From NCBI GenBank assembly GCA_013697915.1, contig JACCVY010000266.1:1-32220 (forward strand): 32,220 nt of DNA. The letters are read 5' to 3'. Shown piece by piece: positions 1 through 11,200 of this stretch (position 1 is the first letter of the stretch; each line of letters starts with the position of its first letter). This DNA comes from Blastocatellia bacterium (GTDB taxonomy: Bacteria > Acidobacteriota > Blastocatellia > Pyrinomonadales > Pyrinomonadaceae). A program made the translations under genes and the position numbers. The notes below the pieces were generated by a model. It was given only the letters and a program-made list of their open reading frames with translations. It searched no databases and was not told the DNA's origin.

Positions 1-192
1 GTCGTCGAACAGATGCGCAAACGGCGTAAACTGCGAGGCGTTCCGATTGTTGCTGTAACCGCGTACGATTCGCCGGGCCTTCGACTGGATGCGGAACGAG
101 CAGGCTTCACAGACTATGTTACCAAGCCTCCGAATCCCGAGAAATTCAGTAGGTTGGTTAATAAATATCTGAAACAAAGCTTGGGTAAGTGA
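1..192 (+). CDS. Response regulator receiver domain, 3' end only
   Basis: The reading frame is open from the window edge to TGA at 190-192 and gives the last 63 residues of a CheY-like receiver domain. It shows the beta4 motif VPIVAVTA with the conserved Thr, then AGFTDYVTKP with the conserved Lys before Pro that contacts the phosphoryl group. Helix 5 follows and then the stop, so no output domain comes after the receiver. The phospho-accepting Asp would lie upstream of the window. The fragment resembles the single-domain regulator at 21195-21578, which reads VPVIAVTA and AGFNAYVTKP at the same places. This suggests a stand-alone receiver or the C-terminal receiver of a hybrid kinase; the window cannot decide which. 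Confidence 0.85.
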   Translation, partial: VVEQMRKRRKLRGVPIVAVTAYDSPGLRLDAERAGFTDYVTKPPNPEKFSRLVNKYLKQSLGK

Positions 193-330
193 GGCCCCGC
201 CCGGTGGGTCATCAAGTGACCTGCATTTATGAAGTGATCCCGCATGCGGAATAGAGTCACACTTAACATCCTCCAGCGATAGCGAGAGCTTGTCTCTTAC
301 CGCCGCGTTCTAAGCCCGGGAAGGTAATGA

Positions 331-483
331 CGTGGAGGGCCTCACCGCAAAGCCCACTGTAGCGCGAGTTTTCTTGTGTCTATTCGCGTCAGTTCCAACA
401 TTGATCAGTTCAACTTCATCAACGAAATGGTTAAAGCGTTCACGTCCGGTGAATACGGACCAGGATTTGGCTCGGACAAATAA
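331..483 (+). pseudogene. Degraded C-terminal remnant of a DUF4214 protein
   Basis: The frame ending at TAA 481-483 encodes a tail containing QFNFINEMVKAF and SGEYGPGFG. This matches the last residues of the giant protein ending at 13799, which has QFNGNFVNAEMVKAF and SGEYRQRFGP before its stop. The frame is closed by stops at 325-330, there is no plausible start codon or ribosome binding site, and only about 30 residues look like DUF4214. It is most likely the stub of an older paralogue of the giant secreted protein. The rest of 193-591 shows no convincing gene. Confidence 0.55.
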
Positions 484-591
484 TACGGACGCTCCAGCGC
501 TTTCTCTAGTAATATGCTTTAACGATTTGGACTGTATCTGAAGTTTTTCAATGCTCGCTAAAATTCTCGTTCCACTCCTGGAGAACGGCTG

Positions 592-3500
592 ATGACTATT
601 CAGAAATCCGCATTACGCTCTTGTGTCCTTTTACTCTTCGCATCCCTCTCCATGGTCCTGGCCGCCACGGTTTTAAACGCCCAGGACACGGTCACCGGAG
701 CCTTCGAAGGCACAGTGAGCGACAGCCAAACCGGAGCACTGCTCAAGGGCGCCGACGTGGAGATTATTAACCAGGACACCGCTCTGACTATTCGGCTTCA
801 TACCGACAATCGCGGACGTTTCTATCAAGGATTGCTTCTACCCGGTGTTTACAGGATTCGTGTGGCGTTGGCTGGTTATCAACCACGGGAAGTGCTGCAA
901 CGTTTGAAGATCACCTACACCGGCGAAGTTGTGCCTGTGCCTGTCTTGCTTGACCCTGCGACTCCCGCCACCACAACAGCCACACCAGGAACCTCAGCTC
1001 CAGCCCCAGCGCCTGGAGTTGTAGACACAGACGTACCTGCCAGCATTAACCGGCTTGACGGGCGTCGCAGTGGCTCGTTCTCGCAAGAAGAAGTAACCGG
1101 GCTTCCACTTGGTCCACACTCGAGTCGTTCTTTTGATGAATTCAGCCTGCTCGTACCGGGCGTTGCGCCGCCGCCGCAAACACTTGGCAACGTGGCTGGA
1201 CCCGGAGTCGGCGCCGGCGTTGGTTCGGCCGGACAGTTTTCCGTCAACGGCTTGCGTTCGCGCGCAAACAATTTCACCGTTGATGGGTCAGACAACAATG
1301 ACGAAGACATTGGCGTGCGGCGGCAGGGATTTGTGGCGCTCGTGCCGCAACCGATCGAATCTATTCAGGAGTATCAGATAATTACTTTGCTGGCGCCGGC
1401 GCAGTTTGGACGCAACATTGGCGCTCAGGTCAACGCAGTATCCAAGTCGGGCGGCAACCAGACGCATGGCACCGGCTATGGCTTCTTCAATTCCAGCCGG
1501 CTCAATGCACGTAACTTCTTTGACACCACATTGGGCAATGGTGTTTCGCAGTTGCGCACGGCAAGCAATCAGCCGGTGCTATTGAACGGCAATCCGATTC
1601 TCGTCAGGAATCAGAGCGGTGGTAACGACTCGCTTACGCTGGGCCAGGGCGGATTCGTGCTTGGTGGTCCACTCGCGCCTGACCGCATGTTCTATTTCAT
1701 CTCGGGTGAAGGACAGCTGAGCAATGCCACCAAAGAACAAAGCTTTGCGGTTCCGACGATCGAACAGCGCGGTGCGTTTAATAGTGGCGCCAGTGCAATC
1801 TTTCGCAACCCGCTTGGCAGGCGCGATGCGAATGGCAACCCTACTGAACAGGTGTTTGCTTATCCAACCACGTCGCAGGGCGATGCCATCTTTAGTTTCT
1901 ACCCTTTTCCAAATAATCCCGGCGGCGTCTTTGGCCTCAACACGTTCACGCAAGTTTTGCCTGCAAGCGAGCAGGGCAAAATACTTTCGGGCAAGTTTGA
2001 CGGTAACTTCAAAATTAAAGAGAGACTGCAGACCGTAACGGCGCGTTACAACTTCACGGATGATTGGCGAGATATTCCGTCTGTCGGCGAAGCAATCTTC
2101 TCCTCAATTCGTGCGAACGTGCGCGCGCAAAACCTTTCCTTGTTTTTGAATAGCAAAGTGAGCAGCCCGGCATCGACCACTGCCGTGTTCAATCAAGTGC
2201 GCCTCTCTTATGGTCGTACGCGTCTAAACTTCGAGGAGCTGCGCGATCAAACATTCTTGCGTCCCAGCGACACTCTGGCAAACACGCCGTTTCTGCTGAA
2301 CGCGCCCTTGCTCCTAAACTCAACGCTGCCACGCGTCATTACTAACGTCGAATTTGGCGCCAACACCGGCCCAGTTCTTTACACCACCGATCCAACCGCG
2401 CCGCGAACCGAAGCTGCCCTGGGCACGGTGGGCCAAATCAACATGGCAGGTTTCAGCCCGGTCGGCGTCGATGTTTTCAACTTTCCGCAGCGGCGTGTAA
2501 ACAACACGTACCAGGTCGCCGACACCTTAACTTACAATCCGGGCCGCCACCGTCTGGCATTTGGGATAGATACACGCCGCAGTGAGCTCAACAGTGAACT
2601 TCCGCGCAACGCGCGCCCTTTGATCACTTTCAACGGCGCGCCTGAGATCGATCTCACGCCGCAAGGAACTCTTGCTTATTCGAATCGTTTTATCCGGCCG
2701 GAAACACTCGCCGCAGCCTCGGCGGCAAGTGGCTTCTCCCAAACGCTGGCCACCGGCGGTGAGTCGTCAATCGGTCTGCGTTTTTATCAGCTCGACTTTT
2801 TCACGCAGGACGAATGGCGCGTGCGCGATACGCTCTCGCTCTCGTTGGGTCTGCGCTACGAATACAATACGCCGCCGACCGAGATGAACCGCAAGATCGA
2901 AAGCACCTTCAACGATCCTTCGCTCGCAGCGGCGCCGGGCCTGAAAACATTTATTGCGGGTCGCACGCACATCTTCGAGCCCGACCGCAACAACGTTGCG
3001 CCGCGGGTTGGCCTTGCCTTTTCCCCTCACTTGTTTGGGCCAAATCGCACGACGGTGTTCCGCGGTGGTTATGGCATCTTCTACGATCAGATACTCGGCG
3101 CCGTAGTCAGCCAGTCGCGCAACGTCTACCCGACTTATCTGACGCTTGATCTCGCTGGCGGCTTCGCGAATCTGCGTTTCATTCCCGGCAATAACCAGTT
3201 TGGTGATTCATGCCAGTTACAAAATCGCTGTGCGTATCAGTTCATCAATCCGCAGAATGCCACGCTCTTTGGCGTGCCGCTCGTTGCTCCGGGCACGCTA
3301 AACACGCTTAACCCGCGCCTAACGTTTGCCCAGATCGCCAGTATCGTTAATCTGGTTGGCGGCGGGCCCGTGCCCGCCTTGAGTGGTTTTGGCGTCACCC
3401 TGCCCGCGCGGCAGCTTGAGATGCCGATGGCCCAACACTACAGCTTTTCTTTCGAACAACAACTGCGACGCAACCTCGTTGTTTCAGCCTCGTACGTCGG

Positions 3501-4431
3501 CACGCGGGGACAAAGTCTGTTGCGCTTTACCACGCCGAATCTCGGACGCAACGCTTTATTGGCGCCGTTGGCATTCAGCACGCTGCTCAGCGCCGAGCCA
3601 ATGTTCTTTGGCCTCGCCTTGCCGCCCGGCACGAGCATCAGCCCGCAAGGCAACATCGCCGGTGGCCGACCAGTCAGCAGCGTTGGCGCCGTAACGCAGT
3701 TTGAAACCACCGGAACATCGCGCTACGACTCGTTACAGTTGCAGGCGCGCGGCCGTTTTAGCAGAGCGTTGCAGTACGATCTGGCTTACACGTTCTCCAA
3801 AGCGACTGACGACGTTTCCGATGTCTTCGATCTGGCGGGTGCCTCGGCGTTGCCGCAGGACAGTTTCGATCTGACAGCCGAACGCGGGCCGGCTAATTTC
3901 GACGCGCGCCATCGCTTTGCTTACAACTTCCTCTACACCTTCAGCAACTTCGCCGCTCGTGAGCGCCTCTTCCGCGCCTTGGCTGGCGGTTTGCAAATTG
4001 CCGGCCTGGGACAGTTTCAAACCGGCCAGCCGTTCACCGTTAACAGCATCTTTGACGTCAATCTTGACGGCAATCTTACCGACCGGCTCAACAATACTAA
4101 CGGCATCGAGGTCACGGGGAATCGCCAGCAACCTTTGCGGCTGACAACCACGAACACGGCCGGCATGCTCGCTTCCGTGGGCCAGGACGGACGCATTGGG
4201 CGAAACAGTTTCCGCGCCGGCAATTTGCTGGATCTGAATTTGGCGGTCATCAAAAAATTTGCCATCACCAGCAGTCAGGGCGTGATGCTGCGCGTCGACA
4301 TTTTCAACTTCCTCAACCGCGCCAACTTTGGCATACCGGTACGGCTGCTCGAAGCGCCCGGTTTCGGACAGGCGACCAACACCGTCACACCCGGCCGACG
4401 CATCCTGTTGGCCTTGAAGTATTCGTTTTGA
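592..4431 (+). CDS. Oar-like TonB-dependent outer-membrane receptor with carboxypeptidase-regulatory domain
   Basis: A 1279-residue protein. Residues 1-31 are a signal peptide ending near NAQ. Residues about 35-115 form a carboxypeptidase-regulatory-like (CarboxypepD_reg) beta-sandwich (GAFEGTVSDSQTGA, then GVYRIRVALAGY). A Pro/Ala/Thr-rich linker covers about 120-150. A plug-like region follows (FSVNGLRSRANNFTVDG, then QPIESIQEYQI and GAQVNAVSKSGGN). The remainder has the aromatic, alternating pattern of a TonB-dependent beta-barrel and ends in LALKYSF, a typical C-terminal outer-membrane insertion signal with terminal Phe. This architecture is the Oar-like family, expanded in Acidobacteriota and often assumed to import glycans or peptides, but the substrate cannot be read here. 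The ATG is preceded by TGGAGA about 7 nt upstream. No TonB/ExbBD genes are adjacent and the gene appears monocistronic. Confidence 0.9.
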   Translation: MTIQKSALRSCVLLLFASLSMVLAATVLNAQDTVTGAFEGTVSDSQTGALLKGADVEIINQDTALTIRLHTDNRGRFYQGLLLPGVYRIRVALAGYQPREVLQRLKITYTGEVVPVPVLLDPATPATTTATPGTSAPAPAPGVVDTDVPASINRLDGRRSGSFSQEEVTGLPLGPHSSRSFDEFSLLVPGVAPPPQTLGNVAGPGVGAGVGSAGQFSVNGLRSRANNFTVDGSDNNDEDIGVRRQGFVALVPQPIESIQEYQIITLLAPAQFGRNIGAQVNAVSKSGGNQTHGTGYGFFNSSRLNARNFFDTTLGNGVSQLRTASNQPVLLNGNPILVRNQSGGNDSLTLGQGGFVLGGPLAPDRMFYFISGEGQLSNATKEQSFAVPTIEQRGAFNSGASAIFRNPLGRRDANGNPTEQVFAYPTTSQGDAIFSFYPFPNNPGGVFGLNTFTQVLPASEQGKILSGKFDGNFKIKERLQTVTARYNFTDDWRDIPSVGEAIFSSIRANVRAQNLSLFLNSKVSSPASTTAVFNQVRLSYGRTRLNFEELRDQTFLRPSDTLANTPFLLNAPLLLNSTLPRVITNVEFGANTGPVLYTTDPTAPRTEAALGTVGQINMAGFSPVGVDVFNFPQRRVNNTYQVADTLTYNPGRHRLAFGIDTRRSELNSELPRNARPLITFNGAPEIDLTPQGTLAYSNRFIRPETLAAASAASGFSQTLATGGESSIGLRFYQLDFFTQDEWRVRDTLSLSLGLRYEYNTPPTEMNRKIESTFNDPSLAAAPGLKTFIAGRTHIFEPDRNNVAPRVGLAFSPHLFGPNRTTVFRGGYGIFYDQILGAVVSQSRNVYPTYLTLDLAGGFANLRFIPGNNQFGDSCQLQNRCAYQFINPQNATLFGVPLVAPGTLNTLNPRLTFAQIASIVNLVGGGPVPALSGFGVTLPARQLEMPMAQHYSFSFEQQLRRNLVVSASYVGTRGQSLLRFTTPNLGRNALLAPLAFSTLLSAEPMFFGLALPPGTSISPQGNIAGGRPVSSVGAVTQFETTGTSRYDSLQLQARGRFSRALQYDLAYTFSKATDDVSDVFDLAGASALPQDSFDLTAERGPANFDARHRFAYNFLYTFSNFAARERLFRALAGGLQIAGLGQFQTGQPFTVNSIFDVNLDGNLTDRLNNTNGIEVTGNRQQPLRLTTTNTAGMLASVGQDGRIGRNSFRAGNLLDLNLAVIKKFAITSSQGVMLRVDIFNFLNRANFGIPVRLLEAPGFGQATNTVTPGRRILLALKYSF

Positions 4432-4513
4432 GGGAGTGAGGGATCGTCGCTTTTGTGCTGGCCGCCAAATTAAGTACTAGGAGCCTGGCGGAATAAGGTC
4501 TTTGATCGAAGAA

Positions 4514-4553
4514 TTAGAACTTCTCTGTGCCCCCTCTGTGTAACAAGTTCTAA
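4514..4553. repeat. 9-bp inverted repeat around a CTCTGTG-rich loop
   Basis: TTAGAACTT at 4514-4522 is the exact reverse complement of AAGTTCTAA at 4545-4553. The loop contains two CTCTGTG motifs, which are also the core of the larger repeats at 4671-4752 and 27230-27329. It lies 83 bp after the receptor stop codon and could act as a transcript end. Confidence 0.5.
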
Positions 4554-4670
4554 ATTTCTTGTTTTTCTGGCAAAGTTTTTGCGGTGTACTGTTGGAACTC
4601 AGGTGAGTGGAAGCTTCGCAGGCTGGTTGAATGCTTTCTCTCAGCAGCCATTTGGTTGCGGCTTAAGCCG

Positions 4671-4752
4671 CGCTGTGGTCTCTGTCTCCGTGGTGAGTGA
4701 TTTTCCGGGATAATTCACCACCGAGACACAGAGAACACAGAGATCGCACAGC
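4671..4752. repeat. Inverted-repeat element of the CACAGAGAACACAGAG family
   Basis: The arm at 4712-4752 (CACCACCGAGACACAGAG, then AACACAGAGATCGCACAGCG) is mirrored by a shorter, degenerate arm at 4671-4698. The same core recurs as an inverted pair at 27230-27329. Such elements look like dispersed, non-autonomous intergenic repeats that form stem-loops in RNA. Confidence 0.65.
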
Positions 4753-4801
4753 GACTGAATGAATTATTCCGACAGGCTCGTAGTACAGCTTGGTTGTGGT
4801 T

Positions 4802-4840
4802 CGCGCATCCTGCGCGTGATTCACGGGCGGGACGCCCGTG
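4802..4840. repeat. Two adjacent GC-rich hairpins
   Basis: CGCGCA-TCC-TGCGCG (4802-4816) is followed by CACGGGCG-GGA-CGCCCGTG (4822-4840), both perfect stems with 3-nt loops. The GGGCGGGACGCCCGTGCCAC type of element is, from general knowledge, a common dispersed intergenic repeat in Acidobacteriota and Verrucomicrobiota genomes. Confidence 0.6.
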
Positions 4841-5216
4841 CCACGTTTCAAACTGAAACCAGTACCCAAATCCATTTTTCGTCTGGCGCTTTTCGAGTAC
4901 AATGCAGCCTCCATTGGATTACTTCGACGCAAGGCCTCGCAAGTCAGCTCGTCCTGCAATCTGTGCCTTCAGTTTCTGTTTATCCGGCACGATATGCCAA
5001 TAGCTTACGGCGTTGCCATTGCCCGGCATGAAGACGTATCAACTCTCTTTGATTCAGCCGTTCTTCATCACCGCAGGCCGGGGTTGCCGGTAAGCTTTGC
5101 TCGACTGGCGACATTTCCTAACAGCGAACGCGATTCTGAGACGCTTCGTACTGATCCAGCCGCCGCGATACAAACGTGGGGCATCACCTTCCGATTGATT
5201 TAAGGAGTTCCCCCGC

Positions 5217-8200
5217 ATGTTTCGGCTACCACAAAACTGCCCCCGCAGCGAACGTTTGCTTCGACTATCAGTTATCCCGCTAGCGCTGGGGATCCTTGTC
5301 ACCCTGCTAATTTACGGCTCTGGGAACATGCTCAGCCTCGTTTCGGCAGCCTTGCAGCAACAGCAGGGCAAAACTACTACGCCGCCAGGTCCAACAGCCG
5401 CCAATCCAGCCGGCGGTAATCCCAACAGTCCGAATTCTCTGGGGAACTATCCCAACACTAGCGTGCAGCTAAGCGCGAACACGACCATCACGCCCGATGC
5501 CGCGCCTTTCAACACCTTCAGTATCAATGTGTCTACGTCAACAAATTTCAAGGGCAAGCTGGAAGGCGATCCAGCGACGGGTGTAGTGCGTGTAACAGAC
5601 GCGCATCCGGCAGGCGTGTACACAGTGACGGTCACGGGCTTCGACATCCAAGGGTCTACGACGAAGACCTTCACGTTGACGGTGACGACGCCCGTGACGT
5701 GTAATCCGGTCACCTTCGCGGCGGCGGCGAACTTCGCCGATAGCGGTCAACCTCAATCAGTGGCCGTGGGTGATTTTAATGGCGATGGCAAGCAAGACCT
5801 CGCCACTGCTAATAGCGGAAACAACAACGTGTCGGTCTTGTTGGGCAATGGCGCGGGCGGTTTCGGCGCCGCCACCAACTTCGCTGTTGGCAGCACTCCT
5901 CTCTCAGTGGCGGTGGGCGACTTCAACGGCGACGGCAAGCAAGACCTCGCCACCGCAAACAGCAACTCTAACGATGTGTCCGTGCTGTTAGGCAACGGCG
6001 CGGGTGGTTTTGCCGCCGCCACCAGTTTCGGCACCGGGTCTAGCCCTGTCTCGGTGGCGGTGGGCGATCTCAACGGCGATGGCAAGCAAGACCTCGCCAC
6101 GGCCAACATTAACTCAGCCAACGTGTCGGTGCTTTTAGGCGACGGCGCGGGCGGTTTCGGCGCTGCCACGAATTTCGGCGCGGGTGCCAGTCCTCGTGCA
6201 ATAGCGTTGGGCGACTTTAACGGCGACGGCAAGCAAGACCTCGTCACTACCAATATCAACTCCAACGACGTGTCGATCTTACTGGGCAACGGCGCGGGCA
6301 GTTTCGGCGCCGCCACGAACTTCGGCTTCATCGACAAGCCGTTCGGAGTGGCGGTGGGCGACTTCAACGGCGATGGCAAGCAAGATCTCGCCACCACCAG
6401 CCTTAACTCAACCAGTGGGAAGATCCTGCTGGGCAACGGCGCGGGCAGTTTCAGCGCCCCCACCAGTTTCGCCATCGGCGACGTTTCCCGCTCGGTGGCG
6501 GTGGGTGACTTCAACGGCGACGGCAAGCAGGACCTCGCCACCGCGAACGAGAACACAAACAATGTGGCGGTCTTGTTGGGCGATGGCGCAGGCGGTTTCA
6601 GTACGGCCAGCAATTTCGGCGTCGGAAGTTTTCCTCGCTCGGTGGCGGTCGGCGATTTCAACGGCGACGGCAAGCAGGACCTTGCCGCAGCCAACGCCGG
6701 GACGTTCGACGTGTCGGTCTTGTTGCGGCAATGCCCGGCCGCGCCGACGCTGGGCAACTACGCGAACACAACAGTGCAGCTTGGCGCGAACACGACCATC
6801 ACGCCCGATGCCGCGCCGACGAATACGGCAAGCATCAATGTTTCTACTTCGATGAACTTCAACGGCAAGCTGGAAGGTGATCCGACGACGGGTGTTGTGC
6901 GCGTGACAGATGCGCATCCGGCGGGCGTGTACACAGTGACGGTCACAGGCTTCGACACTGGTGGGACTACGACGAAGACATTCACGCTGACGGTGACGAC
7001 ACCCGCGACGTGCAACCCGGTCACCTTCGCGGCGGCGGCGAACTTCGGGGCCGGAGCTAATCCTCAATCAGTAGCGGTAGGCGATTTCAACGGCGACGGC
7101 AAGCAGGATCTCGCCACGGCCAGCGAGAACTCAAACAACGTGTCGGTCTTGCTGGGCAATGGCACGGGCGGCTTCGGTGCCGCCACCAACTTCTCCGTCG
7201 GAAGTCCTACCTCAGTGGCAGTAGGTGATTTCAACGGCGACGGCAAGCAAGACCTCGCCACGGCTAACGGTAACTCAAACAACGTGTCGGTCTTGTTAGG
7301 AGATGGGGCGGGCAGCTTCGGCGCGGCTGCCAACTTCGTCGCCGCAAGTAATCCTCAATCAGTGGCGGTTGGCGATTTCAACGGCGACGGCAAACAAGAC
7401 CTCGCCACGGCCAACTTTCTCTCAAACGACGTGTCGGTCTTGCTGGGTAACGGCGCGGGCGGCTTCGGCGCAGCCACCAACTTCGGCGCCGGACCTAACC
7501 TTAAATCAGTGGCGGTTGGCGATTTCAACGGCGACGGCAAGCAAGACCTCGTCACCGCCAGCCAAAGCTCAAACAGGGTGTGGGTCTTGTTAGGAGATGG
7601 GGCGGGCGGCTTCGGCGCAGCCAATAACTTTGTCGCCGGGACTGCTCCTCAATCAGTTGCGGTTGGCGACTTCGACGGCGACGGCAAGCAAGACCTCGCC
7701 ACGGCCAACGCTAACTCAGACGACGTGTCGGTCTTGCTGGGCAATGGCGCGGGTAGTTTCGGCGCGGCTGCCAGCTTCGTCGCCGGAAGTGTCCCTCAAT
7801 CAGTAGCGGTGGGTGATTTCAACGGCGACGCCAAGCAAGACCTCGCGACGGCCAACAAATTTTCGAACAACGTGTCGGTCTTGCTGGGCAACGGCGCGGG
7901 CAGTTTCGGCGCGGCCACTAACTTCGGCGTTGGAGCGACCCCTCTATCAGTGGCGGTAGGCGATTTCAACGGCGACGGCAAGCAAGACCTCGTCACTGCC
8001 AACATTAGCTCAAACAACGTGTCGGTGTTATTGCGGCAATGCCCGACCCCGACTGCCCTCTTCGTCAGCAACACCAACGACAGCGGCGCAGGCTCACTGC
8101 GGCAAGCTATCACGGACTCGAACAACACGGCGGGTACACAGACCATCGCCTTCAACATCGCTGGCGCGGGCGTGCACACGATCAGCCCGACCTCAGCACT

Positions 8201-11200
8201 GCCGACGATCATCGATCCGGTCATCATCGACGGCTACACGCAGCCGGGCGCGAGCGCCAACACGCTGGCAGTTGGCGATAATGCCGTGCTTTTGATCGCC
8301 CTCAATGGGGCTACGGCGGGCGGGCACGGCCTGAGCGTAACGGGGCAGAACACGACCATCCGCGGACTCGTCGTCACTAGCTTCGACGCTGGCGTGCGCA
8401 TTACCAACGGCGCGACAGGCAACCGCGTCGAAGGCTGCTACTTGGGCTTGAACGCCAATGGCACGTCCGCTTCCGGGAACCAGCGCGGCGTGGTCGTTGA
8501 TACGAACTCAAGCAACAATACTATCGGTGGCGCGACACCCGCAGCGCGCAATATCTCATCCGGCAATGTACTGACCGGCATCAGCATCGCCACTGCCAAT
8601 AACAACATTGTCATCGGTAACTACTTTGGCACCAATGCGGCTGGCACGACCGGCTTACCAAATGGATTGTACGGCGTTGAAGTTTTCGCCGGCGCGCAAA
8701 ATAACCGCATCGGCGGCACGGCTGCCGGCGAAGGCAATGTTATCTCCGGCAACAGTGTTAACGGACTGCGGATTGGTACTGCGAGCACATCCGGCACCAG
8801 CGTGCAAGGCAACTTGATCGGCGCCAACGCCGCTGGTACTGGCGCTTTGGGTAATTCCGGCTTCGGCGTCAGCATTGATGAACCCTCAAGCAATAATACG
8901 ATTGGCGGCCCAGCCGCCGGCGCAGGTAATCTCGTCGCCTTCAACGGCGGCGGCATACTCGTCGCCAGTGGCACAGGCAATTCGATCCTCTCCAACACGA
9001 TTCACTCCAACGTCGGCCTCGGAATCGATCTGGGTAACAACGGCGTAACGCCGAACGACGCGGGCGATGCCGACATAGGTGCGAACAACTTACAGAACTT
9101 CCCCGTGCTGACTTCGGTTAACTCAAGCGCTGGCAACACGACCATCACGGGCACGCTCAACTCAACGGCCAACACGACCTTCCGCGTCGAGTTCTTCTCC
9201 AGTGCCGCGTGCGACGCATCGGGCAACGGTGAAGGACAGACCTTCCTCGGCTCGGTCACTGTATCGACGGACGGGAGCGGCAACGCCACGATCAACGCCA
9301 CGCTGGCGGCCTCGGCTGCGGGCGTGGTCACAGCGACCGCGACCGATCCCGCAGGCAACACGTCCGAGTTCTCCGCCTGCGCGACAGTTGTTAGCTCATG
9401 CGCCACACCGCCGCCGAACATGGTGGCCTGGTATCCAGGCGACGGCAACGCGCTCGACATTCAGGGCGGCAACAACGGCACGCTGCAAAACGGAGCGACG
9501 TTTACGCCGGGTAAGGTTGGGCAAGCATTCAGTCTTGATGGCGTGGACGACCAAATCTTCATCGGCAATCCGACGAGCTTGCGCATCACGGGCGATTTGA
9601 CGATTGATGCGTGGGTCAATCCTGTTGACGTGACCGAAGGCCAGTTGGCTTCGATTGTGACCAAGTGGGGCTTCGATGGAACGACCGATAGCTATGGCCT
9701 CTGGCTCACTAAACAAGGCGGCGTCATCAAATTGTTTTCAGCCCTTGGGGACGCCGCTGGAAGTGGCGATAGCGGTTTCGCGGGCGGCACACTCGCGCCC
9801 AACACTTGGACGCATGTCGCCATGACCTATCAAGCCTCCAACGGCTTGCATACGCTCTACGTCAACGGCCAGCAAGTGGCCCAACGGACTCGCACTGGCG
9901 GCATCCGCAACACCACCACCAACGTCCTCATCGGGCGTGAAGGTTCATCGCAACAGCGACCCTTCAATGGTCAGATTGATGAAGTTGAAATCTTCAACCG
10001 CGCCCTCTCGCAAACGGAGATTCAAGCAATCTTTAATGCCGACAGCGCGGGCAAGTGCAAGGCGTCACCAACGCCGACACCCACACCAACGCCGACACCC
10101 ACACCAACGCCGACACCAACGCCGCTCGCCTTCAAGATCAGCGGGCGCGTGGTGGACGATAGCGGCGCAGGCATCGGCAACGTCACTATTGACTTGACAG
10201 TCTTGAGCGGCGGGCAGACAGGGGCCACGCAGACCGACGCAAGCGGGAATTACTCGTTCACTACGGTCCAAGGCGGTTCGAACTATCTGGTGACCCCGTC
10301 GAGCAGCAATTATTCCTTCAGCCCCGCCAGCCAGACTTTCAATAACTTGAACGTGGATCGCATCGCCAACTTTGTGGGAACACGGACTGTGGTGAGCATT
10401 ACAGGCACGGTGACTGACGCAAACAATGTCGGGATCAATAATGTATCGCTCGCGCTGACCAAGAACGGCGCGGCGGCCGGGACTGCGCAGACGGATGTGC
10501 TTGGTAATTACAGCTTCGGTAATCTCGCAGCCGGAGCAAATTATGTGGTGACGCCGGCGGGAAGCTTCACGCCGTCGAGTCAAAACTTTACCAATCTAAC
10601 CGTGAACGCCACCGCCAACTTCAAGGCCGCGCTAAGTATTCCTTCACAATGCAACACGGCAGGCTTTGCGGCCGCAACCAACTTCGCTGCCGGCACGTTT
10701 CCCATTTCCGTCGCCGTGGCCGACTTCAATGGCGATGGTCAGCTCGATCTGGCAGTGGCGAATCAGAATTCCGATAACGTTTCGATTCTGTTGGGCACTG
10801 GCATTGGCGGCTTCAGCGTCGCAACGAACTTCGCTACAGGCTCAGCTCCCATTTTCGTCGCAACAGGCGACTTCAATAGCGATGGCAAGCTTGATCTGGC
10901 GGTCGCGAATAATAATTCCGCTAACGTCTCGATCTTGCTGGGCACGGGCACGGGCAGTTTCAGTGCCGCAACCAACTTCGCTGCCGGCACAACTCCCATT
11001 TCCGTCGCCGTGGGCGACTTCAACAGCGATGGCAAGCTTGATCTGGCGGTCGCGAATAACCTTTCCACTGTCGTCTCGATCTTGCCAGGCACAGGGACGG
11101 GCAGCTTCGGTGCGGCCACGACTTTCGCTGTAGGCGCACGTCCCCATTCCGTCGCAGTGGGCGACTTCAATGGCGATGGCAAGCTTGATCTGGCGGTAGC

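Larger units (their letters stand above)
4432..5216. other. 785-bp non-coding, repeat-rich spacer
   Basis: No credible gene is seen here. Short open frames overlap repeat sequence and lack ribosome binding sites. The stretch holds three inverted-repeat elements, listed separately, and presumably the promoter of the giant gene at 5217. Confidence 0.6.

Noticed and set aside
332-541. Possible 69-residue gene
   Set aside because: Starts at GTG without a ribosome site and overlaps the DUF4214 remnant in another frame; composition is not protein-like.
4838-5203. Possible 121-residue gene upstream of the giant gene
   Set aside because: Its start overlaps a dispersed GC hairpin repeat, it has no ribosome site, and its sequence shows no domain or signal peptide.
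5753-6757. Long minus-strand frames opposite the FG-GAP arrays (also 10763-11824)
   Set aside because: They are periodic antisense shadows of the repeats (SCLPSPLKSPTAT again and again) with no start signals.
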